This document shows, in pieces, positions 12,856 to 24,590 of a stretch of DNA of 64,000 nucleotides (positions are counted from its first letter, which is position 1; each line of letters opens with the position of its first letter). The stretch spans positions 372,001-436,000 of the forward strand of contig JARWMV010000243.1 of assembly GCA_030998015.1 (NCBI GenBank). The letters are read 5' to 3'. The translations under genes and the position numbers were made by a program. The notes under the pieces were generated by a model, which worked only from the letters and a program-made list of their open reading frames with translations, was not told the DNA's origin and did no database searches. Source of the stretch: Ceratorhiza oryzae-sativae. Taxonomy: Eukaryota > Basidiomycota > Agaricomycetes > Cantharellales > Ceratobasidiaceae.

Positions 12856-14262
12856 CGAGATCTATGGTCAAAGGGAGGTTGAGGAAAAATCTCTGGCCGT
12901 ATGTTATATATCAGAATAAAGTACTATCAACCCTCTTACGGGCTGCGGCATTTACTGCCCGCTCTTCCACTTCCGTTATATCATCAATGGTCTCGGGACA
13001 CCGTATAGCCGAGTGGTCGAGAAATTTCATATTGGATTTCGGGCGTTTTTAGGCATCTGAAGCACCACAGACGGCATTCGATCGTGTGTCGAAGATACAG
13101 GCGGACATGGTTTGATATCTGGCTGCATCCAAGCGAGGTCTCACCAGTCGGGTGGGGATATATCATTGTAGTGTCAGCAGCTAATCTTGTTTACATACAT
13201 AATTTAAGACCCACCTCCGTAACCACCCGTGCCGTGCACTCACACAACGGCAATTTTATTACACAGGCCAACGCCAGGCCTGTATGCCTGGAATATAGCA
13301 CACATCAAAAGGATGGTGTGATGGTACTTACGGATGGACCAGAGTTGGAGCAAGCGATGAATAAAAATAGAAACTGTGGAAACCACACAGTCATTATTTA
13401 CGTCTTTCAAACACAAGTAAACTATGCCATATTGGAAAAACATACGATGCGTATAATGACTTGGATTCATCACCTAATAATTTTAAACACCTGCCCTATG
13501 GGGTGCCGACTCTTCGTTGGATTTTCCGAGACCTTTCCTCAGCGCAAATTCGCCCAATGCACCACTTTCACTCCAAAGTGGTGAGCATCACCAGCACAAA
13601 TGCAGTAGTATGGGTGAAGTTCCTTTCAAATCTGACTCTAAAGCTCTGACGTCCGCAAATCCAACTCTGACGAATTCAAGAATATTACTGATGTTTGCTC
13701 ATCGTACAGTCGCCAGCCACGACACCTACGCTTAACCCTGCCGGCTCTCGCCTGTTTAAGTGTCGCTTGAAGGGCGAGCGTCGGTCTCCCGTATTCTCTT
13801 ATTCATGCTTTCGCTTATGGCTCACTAATAATGTATTTTCCATGCTATTTGTCAGTGTATACGCACGCGTAGCCACTTGTTCTTTTGTAGTATAAATACA
13901 ACGGTATTCGATCTAGAAACCTAGGTCGAAATACCTTGCATCCCCCCCATCTATATTAAGTGTTATCATGCGCCCTCCCCGTTGGGTCGCAGCATGTACC
14001 CGGTTAAGATGCTCGATTGAGGAAAGTTTTTCTGTCACTCTGGCCGGATATTAACAGGGCTCGGAAGAGAGCTCGTAGCGGAGACGAAAGGCGTATCAAA
14101 TTGGTTGGTAGTAGCTACATCTAGATCGAATTATACGGCATCTCGTGCTAAGCTGCGAATTGGCCTGCAGAGTACAAAGGTGGAAGTTTCTAGTTCTGGA
14201 GGCCTAGACTTGGGTGCCGGCATTTACTTTCAACGCCAAAAACTGTGTAGAAGGAGGTCGAT
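12856..14262. other. P450 upstream region, no gene recognised
   Basis: About 1.4 kb between the P450 start codon and the copia element. It must contain the P450 promoter, but I see no motif clear enough to name. An open frame at 13084-13584 (+, 166 codons) has no recognisable domain and is probably chance. Confidence 0.45.
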
Positions 14263-14267
14263 GAATT
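14263..14267. repeat. Target-site duplication of copia element (left copy)
   Basis: GAATT, identical to 19176-19180 on the other side of the element. Five bases is the usual duplication for Ty1/copia integrases. Confidence 0.85.
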
Positions 14268-14559
14268 TCTCACGCAGGGAGGTTTCTCGTGGCTAAGATA
14301 CAAATCGTACTTAGCTCAACTACGAAGGTAGAGAACTATATATACTGTACCTAAGATACAAATCGTACTACAGAGTACAGTGTGAATAGAATACATGAGA
14401 AAAGAAAGAAAATACGATACCTTAGCTCAACTACGAAGGTAGAGAACTAAGGAAGAAGAAGGGGGATTCCCGCGAACTCGCGCATGATATCAGAGAGGGG
14501 GGATACGAAACAGAAACAAATATGCGCATACATACACGCATATGATTGTAAATTCAACA
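14268..14559 (-). repeat. 3' LTR of copia element, with internal duplication
   Basis: 292 bp. It matches the 5' LTR (18942-19175, 234 bp) except that a segment of about 58 bp beginning CTAAGATACAAATCGTAC is present twice. On the element's strand the LTR begins TGTTGAATTT and ends GCGTGAGA. Confidence 0.85.
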
Positions 14560-14605
14560 CGCCCACTCGATCCTATGCGTGAATGTGCGGATAAAAGAAA
14601 AAATA

Positions 14606-17600
14606 TCAAACCATACCCATCTCAGACACGAAGCGAGTAAACTTGAGGCGTCCTAGGGGCTTGGTGAGCGCATCCGCGACCTGTTTCTTGGTAGGTACAT
14701 ATTGCAGGTCGAGTTCCTTAAGGGCGATCACTTCGCGAATAAAATGATACTTGACACGTATATGCTTCGCCTTCTGATGATTGACAGGATTCTTAGCTAG
14801 GGCCATAGCAGACTGGTTGTCTGAGAATAAGGGAGTAGTGCCCTCAGAGAGAAAACCAAGTTCGGATAAAAATTGGCGAATCCATAAAAGTTCGCGTCTG
14901 GCACTAGCATCAGCGACATACTCGGCTTTGGTACTAGACAGAGAAATAGTCGGCTGTTTCCGGGATGAGTAAGCAATGGCGCCACCGGCATGTAAGAACA
15001 TCCAGCCGGTAGTCAAACGGCTTGTATGCTTATCACCGGCATAATCAGCGTTGACATATCCAAGTAAATTTAAATCGCGAGAGCGATTATAAACAATTCC
15101 TAAGTCCATAGTACCTTTAAGATATCATAGAACTCGCTTGCCAGAGTTCCAGTGTTCTTCGCCGGGATTCATCACATGTTGCGCGAGTATACCAGTAGCA
15201 TATGCGATGTTGGGTCAGGTAGAAATCATAGCATACATAAGAGACCTGATGAGCTGCTGGTAGCAGTTCCGGTCAATCAATGGTGTTTTGAGCTTCGGTA
15301 AATTAGGTGATTCGGCCATCAGAGTTTCACATGATTTGCAGTCAGACATATTGAAGCGAGCAAGAATATTGTTAATATATTGGTGCTGAGAAATCTTGAG
15401 TGTTCCAGCACTGCGATCGCGCTCAATTTCGATGCCTACGAACATTTTGGCCTCGCCTAGATCAACGATTTCTAGTGATTCAGCGATTTTAGCCTTAACC
15501 TTATTGAGGATTTCTGTAGACGATCCAGCAAGTAGCATATTGTCCACATGGCTAAGTATAATCACTACTTTGTCACCATCGCATAGCCAGAATACAGAGT
15601 GATCCGTATCACATCGTTTAAATCCTATATCTTTGAGGATTTTCTTGAGACACATATAGAAGGCTCGAGCTGCCTGTTTGAGACTGTAAATTGCCTTGTT
15701 GAGCTTCCAGATGGATTCCAGGCCTTTGACAAAGCCTGGAGGTTGCTCCATATAAATTTCCTCGTCTAGATCTCCATGCAAAAATGTGGTTTTTACATTG
15801 ATTTGGAGAAGCTCAAGATTGAGCCTGGCTACAATGCTTAGGAGCATTCGTAATGAATCAGCAGCAGCGATGGGTGATGATATTTCAACAAAATCGACTC
15901 CAGGGTGCTGAGAAAAGCCCTTCGTGACTAATTGAGCCTTGTAGTGAACGATCTTGCCATCAGCTCCATGCTTGTAGTCGAAAACCCATCAGCATTTAAT
16001 GACATTTTTGTCAATAGGACGGCTCATGAGCGTCCATACTTCGTGCTGCTCGATCGATTTGAGCTCTTCTGTCATTGCTTCAAGCCACAGATTCGTGTCT
16101 GGGCAACGCATGGCTTCCTCAAACGTCTGAGGCGGCGATTCCATTATCACAGTAAGTGCCTCTTCGTCTCCTAATCCATCTGTATGCACTAAATCACCCA
16201 CTTGCACTCTGTATTGTATGGGTGCTCTTTGTTTGTGTGTAGATCGACGCGTTGGTGGCGGATCTGGCTGTAAGGCTATGATCTCTTGCTCTTTGAGCTC
16301 CAAATCCAAGCTATCTGAAGGTATTACTATAGGTTCATCGGTTGTACGCGTGGGTTCTGACGATTTGAGTGGTTTATTGGATAATATAGGTGAATGAATT
16401 TCGATCTGAAGGGGTGATAATTCATCTGATTTTCCCTCATCGTCATTGGTAGGACTCTCATCATGATCCTCAATAACCATGCGCTGCCGGTTGTCCAGCC
16501 CTTCATCAAAGACTATGTCACGTGAGGTGATTATGCAACCGGTTCCATGCTGAGCAAGCACATGCGCTTTCCTATTAGGAGCGAATCCGAGGTATATGCA
16601 CTCGATTGAGCGCGCTTGGAGTTTTGTGCGCATATTATCAGGCACACGAGCCCAGGCCTTGCATCCAAACATACGTAATCCCAATACATTTGGGATCTTG
16701 CCACTAAATGCTTCACTTGGCGTTTGGCCATCTAGGCATTTCTTCAGCATTACATTCCACAGGTGAGCTGCATGTAAGATTGCATAACCCCAATATTTCT
16801 TGGGTAAATGTGTGTTGAATCGCATTGCGCACTGACAGTCGTTTAGGGTACGTATTGCTTGCTCGGCTACGCCATTACTGGCCAACAAATCCACTTTGGT
16901 CTTTTGGTGCTGGATCCCTTCCACTCGCAAGAAAGCCTCGAAGGTGTTTGACCCGTACTTGCCACCACCATCCGTCCGTAAGTGTTTAATTCGCCTTCCT
17001 GTAAGATTCTTGATTGACACTTTGAGGTCCTTGAATTGACCCGTGTAATTGCTCTTGTTGCACAATAAATGCACAAATATCTTGTGGGACTTATCATCAA
17101 TCATTACAGTGAAATATCAGAATCCTCCAATTGCTTGAACGGGTAAGGGGCTGTGTAGATCACTGTGCATAAGCTCGAGTACCTCAGAGGTACGAGATTG
17201 GGATGGTGGAAAGGGCGCACGTGTATGCTTCCCTTGGAGGCACAGGCTGCATTTTGCCTTGGGAGGAGAGCAATTTCCCACTATGTCCATCCCTTCAACC
17301 GCGCCTTTCCTCACCATATATAGCACGTATTCATAGTTTAGGTGACCAAATCGGCAGTGCCAGGTAGGTAGGTCTGCTTGCGCAACTGTACTCGTGGTAT
17401 ATGCGACGAATTCTTGGGCTTGAAAATCACTATTGGCGTTATTATTGTCGGCCTCTATGAAGGCTGTATGCACTGTAGAATCGGTATGTGTAACCTTCGC
17501 CTGCACTTTGTAGAGCTGCCCTGACTGCCTCACCCATCCTATCTCGTCGCCTCGGCCATCTTGACTAATCATAATTGCGCTGATACCCCTCTGGAACAGC

Positions 17601-18937
17601 ACATTTGTTTGTTGCTCGTTGAGCTGGGTCACGGACATTAGGCTTGCATTCAAATCGGGTACGTGGAGCACTAATTCCATATATGCATCCATCTCCTGAC
17701 CCTTGCGATTACAAAGCATGACCAATATTCGGCCAATGCCAACAGCATATATCTTCGTTCCATCACCCACTTGAACCAGGACTGGGGGTACAAGGGACTG
17801 GTAAGTCGAAAACCATTTGCACTGAGGGGTCATGTGATGAGATGCCCCTGAATCTAACAGCCAATAATGCACAGCTGTTTCTTCATTGACTACGGGTAAC
17901 ACATATAGCATTGGTATCTCTGGTACATCGTCCATAGCTACAAATGTTGTCACAATCTGCGCTGATTCGACTTTTGGTTTTGTGTCACCAGATTTGGGTT
18001 TCTCCTTGTCTTTCCCTTTATCTTTTGGCAACTGCCACTTTTGGAACAGTCCTTGGCCCTCTGCACCACCTCCTTTCGCCCAGCATTTAGCCCTCAGGTG
18101 TCTGGGCTTGCCGCAATTGGAACAGGTCTTAGGGCTCTGCCTGGACTGCTGTTCCTTGGCCTTCGACGTTGCAGCCTTGCCTTTGGCAATGCTCATAAAC
18201 ATCGTGGTGAGTCCTAGGCCCTTTTTGCGATGCTCTTCCTTGGCTAATGTGGCCTTTATAACTAAATCGGAGGTAATTGAACCCGATTGATTCGACGTCT
18301 GGATGACTGTGCTGACGACGGCATACAATGGAGGTAACGCATTCATTATAATTTGAGTGAGCATAGAGTTGCTAATCAGTTCGCCTAGTGTTTTCATCTT
18401 TGAAGCGATCATATGGAGGGAATTTATACCCACAGTAATGTCATGATCTTCTTCAATCTTCGTATTGACTAGTTGGTGGTACAGGAAGGATATCGATCGA
18501 GCTCCCTTCCCTTCCCACCTTTCGACAACTTGCGTCCACACCTCTTGCAATGTTTCGGCCTCAACAATATTGGCTAGCACCTCGTCTTCCATCGCCAATG
18601 CGATCTGGGCGAGAGCCTCTTGATCGTGTTTTAGCCACTCGGCTAGGGATTCAGTATATTCACTCAACCTTGATTTGTCTTTGGCATCAGCATCAGTGAG
18701 TTCAGCCGGGGGTTTCTCGACTCCAAGAACGATGTCCTCTAGGCCTTGTAGGTGTAGGACCATTTGCTGACAAAATTTCCATGCCATGTAATTAGATCTG
18801 TCGCTCTTCAGAGTGGGAACATCGAGTGACTTCTTGCTCAAGTAGCTTGGCTTGTGGCTCGAAGACATTGCTGGTGGGACTGTTACTGGGTCGATGGGGC
18901 TCTCTGGTTTCGTACTAGTAGAGGCTGCAGGGCTCAT
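14606..18937 (-). pseudogene. copia gag-pol polyprotein with four in-frame TGA stops
   Basis: One continuous frame when the stops are read through. Order from 18937 downwards: Gag with a CCHC knuckle (CSNCGKPRHLRAKC, near 18100), aspartic protease (LLDSGASHHM, near 17850), integrase with H-H-C-C (HLNYEYVLY ... CSLCLQGKH) and the DDE core (HSDLHS, RTDGGGKYGS, ASNGVAEQ), reverse transcriptase (15.2-16.0 kb), RNase H (14606-15109, ending VSEMGMV). TGA codons sit at 17117-17119, 15989-15991, 15215-15217 and 15125-15127; relatives have Arg at each site. The RT active site reads HVDN instead of xxDD, another CpG to CpA change. These losses make autonomous activity unlikely. Confidence 0.9.
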
Positions 18938-18941
18938 AACC

Positions 18942-19175
18942 TCTCACGCAGGGAGGTTTCTCGTGGCTAAGATACAAATCGTACTACAGAGTACAGTGTG
19001 AATAGAATACATGAGAAAAGAAAGAAAATACGATACCTTAGCTCAACTACGAAGGTAGAGAACTAAGGAAGAAGAAGGGGGATTCCTGTGAACTCGCACA
19101 TGATATCAGAGAGGGGGGATACGAAACAGAAACAAATATGCGCATACATACACATATATGATTGTAAATTCCACA
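18942..19175 (-). repeat. 5' LTR of copia element
   Basis: 234 bp; on the element's strand it begins TGTGGAATTT and ends GCGTGAGA four bases before the gag ATG. Compared with the 3' LTR, most differences are C to T or G to A at CpG (CCCGCG to CCTGTG, CGCGC to CGCAC, ACGCA to ACATA). Confidence 0.85.
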
Positions 19176-19180
19176 GAATT
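19176..19180. repeat. Target-site duplication of copia element (right copy)
   Basis: GAATT, matching 14263-14267. Confidence 0.85.
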
Positions 19181-20088
19181 CGGGGACACAATTGAGGTAG
19201 GATACTCCGTGCTGACGAGTGCCAGACGGTCGGGTGTGTTTCACAGCCCTGTTGGAGGGAACTCTCCCTTTATGAAGGGTTTCTTATCCTTGTTTCTCGA
19301 TCCCGTTGGATTTGAGAGGCATTGGCCTGATTCGCTGGATCGCGTATGACTATATATGGTACTCGGTATAGGAATTTTTAATCGCTGAGCGAGCGTGTGG
19401 GTATCCAAGGGGTGCGAACTTCGAACCCCATCCAGGCGGCCGAGATAGAACTGTAAATGTGGATGGTATTGTCCCAAAAGGAATTCTGAGCCAAAAAAGT
19501 CGAGCAATAGGTGTTGGATGCAAATATAATGCAGGGCGTAATTTGATCTGTATCGTTCAATATTTCTTGGACGGATGTGCCTTTCATCCACAGATGCTGG
19601 ATAGAGCATAGAAGACTCAGGTCTTCGTCCGAGCTATAGCAACAGTGGCCAGAAGGAAATCAGGCTAGGGTAGATTCAATCGTGACCTAAGTAGGCGCTG
19701 GATTATCATGAGAGGACAACGGAAGGACAGCTATAAAAAGATCTCTGAGTAGACCGAGGGTGGTCGATAGAACAAAACGATGTTGTGGACTACGTAGCTG
19801 GGTCCACATATACAAAACCTGTGGGGCCACCGGCAATCCGGATTCCGGAGTCTTTTCGGTGCCCAATGTGAATGGCGCTTGGGGGGGGGGGGGAACAGAT
19901 AAGGGCACGTGAGAAGGATTGGCGGCTCACGTGGTGTCCATCATAAGCCCAATCATGTGGCTAATAACAGTTGCTTGCCACCACCGACTGAGGTTTGCTC
20001 CTGCTTTTTGCTCCCATACAGTCTGAAATAGCTTAAGGGGAATCGTAGCTCTCTTAAATACTGTTTCGCTTGATTTCAATCGCCTGTA
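19181..20088. other. Region between copia element and RBR gene, no gene recognised
   Basis: About 900 bp. Contains a run of 13 G at 19881-19893 and a CACGTG at about 19928 that may belong to the promoter of the gene starting at 20089. The minus-strand open frame 19241-19609 has no recognisable domain. Confidence 0.45.
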
Positions 20089-22832
20089 ATGGTCGGCCCG
20101 CTGCTCACGCTCTGGACCTTGGAGGGTCCGCCAGATGACTCCAGGTACGCCATATCATCACTTTTGTATTTCTGTTCGCTAATTCGATGCTTACACGTAG
20201 TGAAACCAGCGAACCTCCCCCGTTACCCCCTAAACCATCTGCGGAAGAACAGGTTCGGGCCACCACCGGCTTCCACTCCGGCCATCAGTTCGAACCCGAG
20301 GTCTCCGACGATGACGAAGAGTTCTTCGAAATACAAAGTGCTGATATAGAAGACGATTCAAATCAAAATCCGATTCCTGAAAAGAGTAGTCCAGCGTCCC
20401 CTCCTCCCACGAACGCCACCGCCGCCCTTCGGCGTATCCTAAACGGGAAGCGTCATACAGCCACGTTTCCGGGAACAAGTCAATATGCACAAGGCGGTAG
20501 CTCTGCGTGTGGTCTCACTAGCATGAATGCCGTTCGACTCGCTTTCGAGCTCTACTCGAACATCCGTGACAAGGAGGCGCTTATTTCTGCTCTGATTGGC
20601 GAGGAGTATGTGAAGGTGCGCGCTCGATCCACTCGTTTGATCTCATCTCAATGTGGTTCCTATAGAATGCTATGAAAATAGCGTCCTTTTGGTCTAATGA
20701 AATCCACTTGGAAGTCGACTCGATCATGGAACTACCCTTGTTTACTCGTACTCTCCGACTGACGGCGGAGCGGTACTGCGAAGTGCGCTGGAGGACGTTC
20801 TCAGACACTGTAGTGTAAGTGAGGGTACCTCCAACAAATTGCCCATAATTAATGAATCTGCGATAGCGAACTTTGCTCTGACGACGGCCCTCCTTGTCCT
20901 CGGGCAGCTCTCCTCACTCGACCTCCCGAAATGATTTCTATCATATACATACCGATTCCTTCACTGCCGAATGATAAATCTAAACGATCTCGATCCTTTT
21001 ACATCATTTTCGACTCCCATCCTCGGCCCAGTCACCCGGATGGAACGGCGCTTGAGATATTCCCGGCCCTCTCGACGGACGTCATTGCAGATTACCTGGC
21101 CGATCTCTTCCAAATTGACACAGACCTGATGAATGACCCCACGTTACAATGGCATGTTCAACTCTTGGGACAAGTCTCCTGTCATTTCTTCGCGCCCGTT
21201 GACGAACAAGAGCCCAGTAACGAATATTCCATGAACATGTCGTTCCTGAAGCTTAAACAACAAGCTCTCGAGACCAAGCGCAAATTGGACGCGTCTGAAA
21301 AAGAGAAACGCCAGCTCCAGAGCAGGGTCTTTGATCTCCAGCAAGAGATCGGTTGGTTGAGCAGCACCGAACGGAAGAGGCATGAGGAAACCCGACGACA
21401 GTCTCCGAGTCAAGCCACAGACAAACGCAGTCAACGGAATGACAGGGACTCGGGCTGGGCTTGGAATGTCCCATTGAAGCGCAATGCTAAAGGAAAGGAC
21501 CGAGAAGCACAACCTCCACGAGCTGATCCTGGGCAACATCCGAATCCGAATTACAGCAAGAACTTCTCTGACAATACACATTGGCCCAAACCTCAAGCCA
21601 AGGCGCCATCTACTTCACCTACATCTTCGCGAACGCGCACAAAACCTCTTTTAACCCCGGGTCCATCAAGCCCACGCTCTCAAAATACGGACGCCGAACA
21701 GATCGAGTTCACGCGCTCATTGGAGTTGGCCAGGGCGCTACAAGAAGAGTTTGACAACGAGCGCGTGGCTTTCGACCGAGACCAAAGTCTAGCGCAGGCA
21801 TATGAGCGACCTACGTTCGATTGCGCTATATGCATGGAGAGCTTTACGGACGAGGCGATTGCTTCGGTCGACGGATGTAACCATTCGTGTTGTCGCGAGT
21901 GTATGCGTCGCCATGTGCAATCCAAGATCGATGAGCGGCGATATCCTATTCCTTGCCCGTTCTGCGCCACTGGCAATGATGAGAAAGGACAAAAAAAAGC
22001 GAACACTGGCTGTAGGTTTCCTTGGCTTACTCCCCATCACTCTAACTGATAATAAATCCAGTCATACCGCCGAGCCTGGTCGAAACAATCGGGATCACCC
22101 CCGAACAATACACTATATACGTCGAACTTCAACTGGCAGAATACTCGATTATGATTGACTGTCGGAAGTTTGTACATTCTATGTCCACAAAGTTCGGAAC
22201 CTGACCTCAACTGTTATTTTAGATGTCTGTGATTCGCCCTGTTTCTTTGATACTGACCCTAACCTGTTTAATCGACAGGTTCGCAATCTGCTTTTGTCGA
22301 CCGAAAGGACTTTGACCTCACCGAGGTCATTACATGCCCCATGCCGCGCTGCACTCATACCTGGTGCAAGCAGTGCAATCAAAGTATCGAAGGAGGTGCA
22401 AAACACTCGTGTGATGGGAGTGCAGAGCTCGAAACGTTGATGAACCAGCGGGGCTGGAAGGTATGGTCCAACCGCTCGCCTTACAATGCGTGATTAACTT
22501 GCCCCCGGTTGTCTATTTCAGCATTGCCCCGGGTGTCGTACCCCAATTGAAAGGTCCGCAGGGTGTAATCATATGACTGTAAGTGCGATGCGAGTGCTTG
22601 AATCCTTTTTTCTAAAACGACGCCGTCTCTCGTGCAGTGCTACACCCCGGGCTGCAATATGTACGTATAGAACGCATCTCATCGTAGATCAGCACTAATG
22701 CCCAAAATCAGGCACTTTTGTTATATATGCGGAGGGACAGTCATTCGAGGAGGCACGCGCAATGAGATACAAGCTGCCGTCGCTGGGCATTTCCGCTCTT
22801 GCACCTTGTTTGACGTCCCACGCGAGAGATAG
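20089..22832 (+). CDS. RBR-type E3 ubiquitin ligase with cysteine-peptidase-like N-terminal domain, 748 aa
   Basis: Exons: 20089-20144, 20201-20615, 20666-20814, 20867-22011, 22062-22160, 22279-22460, 22522-22578, 22638-22660, 22712-22832 (2247 nt, in frame). N-terminus: acidic, Pro-rich linker, then AQGGSSACGL (Cys about 122) and FDSHPRPSHPDG (His about 258), spaced and phrased like a papain-fold Cys/His pair; this is inference. Then a coiled coil (LKQQALETKRKLDASEKEK), a low-complexity linker, RING1 (CAICMESF ... CNHSCCREC ... CPFC), an IBR domain (CPMPRCTHTWCKQC) and RING2 (HCPGCRTPIERSAGCNHMTC ... HFCYICGG). In RBR ligases ubiquitin is passed from E2 to the RING2 cysteine (in AGCNHMTC) before substrate. 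The intron 22161-22278 is unusually long (118 bp) and may hide a micro-exon. Substrate unknown. Confidence 0.85.
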
Positions 22833-24590
22833 TGAATCATCAAGGCGAAGTTATAAACCTCGTTCGCATATTTTCTTTTGTCGGTGTAAATTTAAAAAAC
22901 GAATGTCACACAATCAGTCTAAATAGCTTCCTGGAATTATAAACCGGTCGACACAGACTTGCTATTGGTACGTTTTTAGTCAGAATGAGGGGTGATGCCA
23001 GTGCCGCTTTTGTGATCACAACCACAACGAAACTCATCATATCCCTCGACAAATTTGCTATCGTTTTAACTGATCAGATCAAAATAATAACACAAAAATA
23101 CCATGTAACTAGGGCCCTTCGCAAACCGAGTAGTATCGTTTCTTGTGACGGGGACTGAGAGTAGATTTTTCCTTCACGAGTCTGTTGAGTAGTCAATGCA
23201 TATTTTGTCATTCATCGTCAAATTTTTGATAAGTTGGAACGCTCAAGTGCCGACCTTACCATGCTCTCTTGATGCTGATTCTTTAAGCGGCTCAGGTAGT
23301 CGAAAACGTGATCCATCACACTGCTAGATTCATGAGTTGGTTGATCGAATCCTAGAACCGACGCCTCATCAGTTTGTGGCTAGGAATACCAAATTCGCTC
23401 TGTTCCAATTGCCGAAAAGGTAGACCTCAATGGACTGTGACCAAGCGATTCGTGTGACAGATCACGGAGTGACGCCTCACCTACAAGCTAGCCGGTCCCA
23501 GATAGCAAGAGCCCAAAAATTCCAACTAGTGTAAGCACAAGTTCTAAAATAAGACGTACACAAGTTTCTACATCCTCTTCGGCAAAGTTCAGATGCGGTG
23601 CCTCATTCGAAGAGCTGCGAGAGCTCAATGGACTAGGATTCACAAACAAAAGCACAAAAGCAGATTAAATGAATAAGTCAGGCTCAGCAACCCTGTGGCA
23701 AGCCATTCTCGTTATTAACACCGAAGGCGCTTGTGGCGAGATTATCGGCGTTTGAATCGGGGTGAGCCCCGAGGATGAGAAAGGGCCGTAGCTGCAGGTG
23801 GCTATCCTATTGCCACCCATCAGCGCCGACGAGGATCACCACGTGTACCGTTGATGGGTTATGTTCATTTATAGCCATGCTTTCTTCGAATCTCCTCGCA
23901 TCATTGTTCTGGACCAAAGAGGAAACGGCCGAAACGCACCTCGAAAACGGTTCTGGTCTCGAGCTCGATTCTTAAAAAAAAACGGGGTTACTTGCCATGT
24001 GGTGGTCCGCCATAGCAGTGAGGCCGTTTTGTCTCAGGCTATTTCATCTCCTGATTATAGGCACCACAGCTGCGTCCTAGGTCAAATATAGGGGACAAGG
24101 CGAGCGTACCGGGATGTTTGTTTCCCATTGTAGCGGGTGATGTACTAGATGTGTGCTAATCCCCCTATAATCCAGCCAGAACAAACATCCTCGCAACTCC
24201 ATAAATCTTATCGTGTAAAGGAGCTCAGGTTAGTCCTTAGCACGACCAATCGTCATTCCACAGGTGCCGAGCAGTTGTCAAACTAGGCATTCCATAGACA
24301 AAACCAAATACCAAACTCTCGGACGCCTGAAAAGTGAACTTAAGTAGCGCTGTAAGAGCTGGGGTAGAATGTATTCGAGTTGTTCCTCAACTAGATGCAG
24401 AAACCAAGGGATTATGAGCTAGTTTCGATGGATGATGAGCATCTTTGTCAACAATATGTGAAGCGCCTATATCGCATCAGCCATCTTGGATTCAAACCCA
24501 AGCAGCCGCTTTGATAAATTCCTTCAGAGTAAAGCCTTCATTCATGTCGTTTATTCATTTTAATACAATCAAGAAAATAATATCAATCAA
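22833..24590. other. Intergenic region, no gene recognised
   Basis: About 1.75 kb between the RBR ligase and the 3' end of the first giant GTPase gene (converging transcription). Short open frames only, such as 23775-23975 (+), without recognisable domains or plausible splice structure. Confidence 0.5.

Larger units (their letters stand above)
14268..19175 (-). mobile_element. Ty1/copia LTR retrotransposon, full length, inactivated
   Basis: The element runs right to left: 5' LTR 18942-19175, gag-pol 18937-14606, 3' LTR 14268-14559. It is flanked by identical 5-bp target-site duplications, GAATT at 14263-14267 and 19176-19180, which fix the ends exactly. The two LTRs are alike apart from a few transitions and one 58-bp internal duplication in the 3' copy. 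Integrase lies before reverse transcriptase, the copia order. The coding frame is otherwise collinear and unshifted, so insertion is fairly recent, but four in-frame TGA codons interrupt it. Confidence 0.93.

Noticed and set aside
13084..13584. 166-codon plus-strand open frame upstream of the P450
   Set aside because: Translation shows no domain or composition typical of a protein; no supporting context.
14105..14296. Host gene interrupted by the copia insertion
   Set aside because: Removing the element and one GAATT gives a frame that stops soon after the junction; no known protein is restored.
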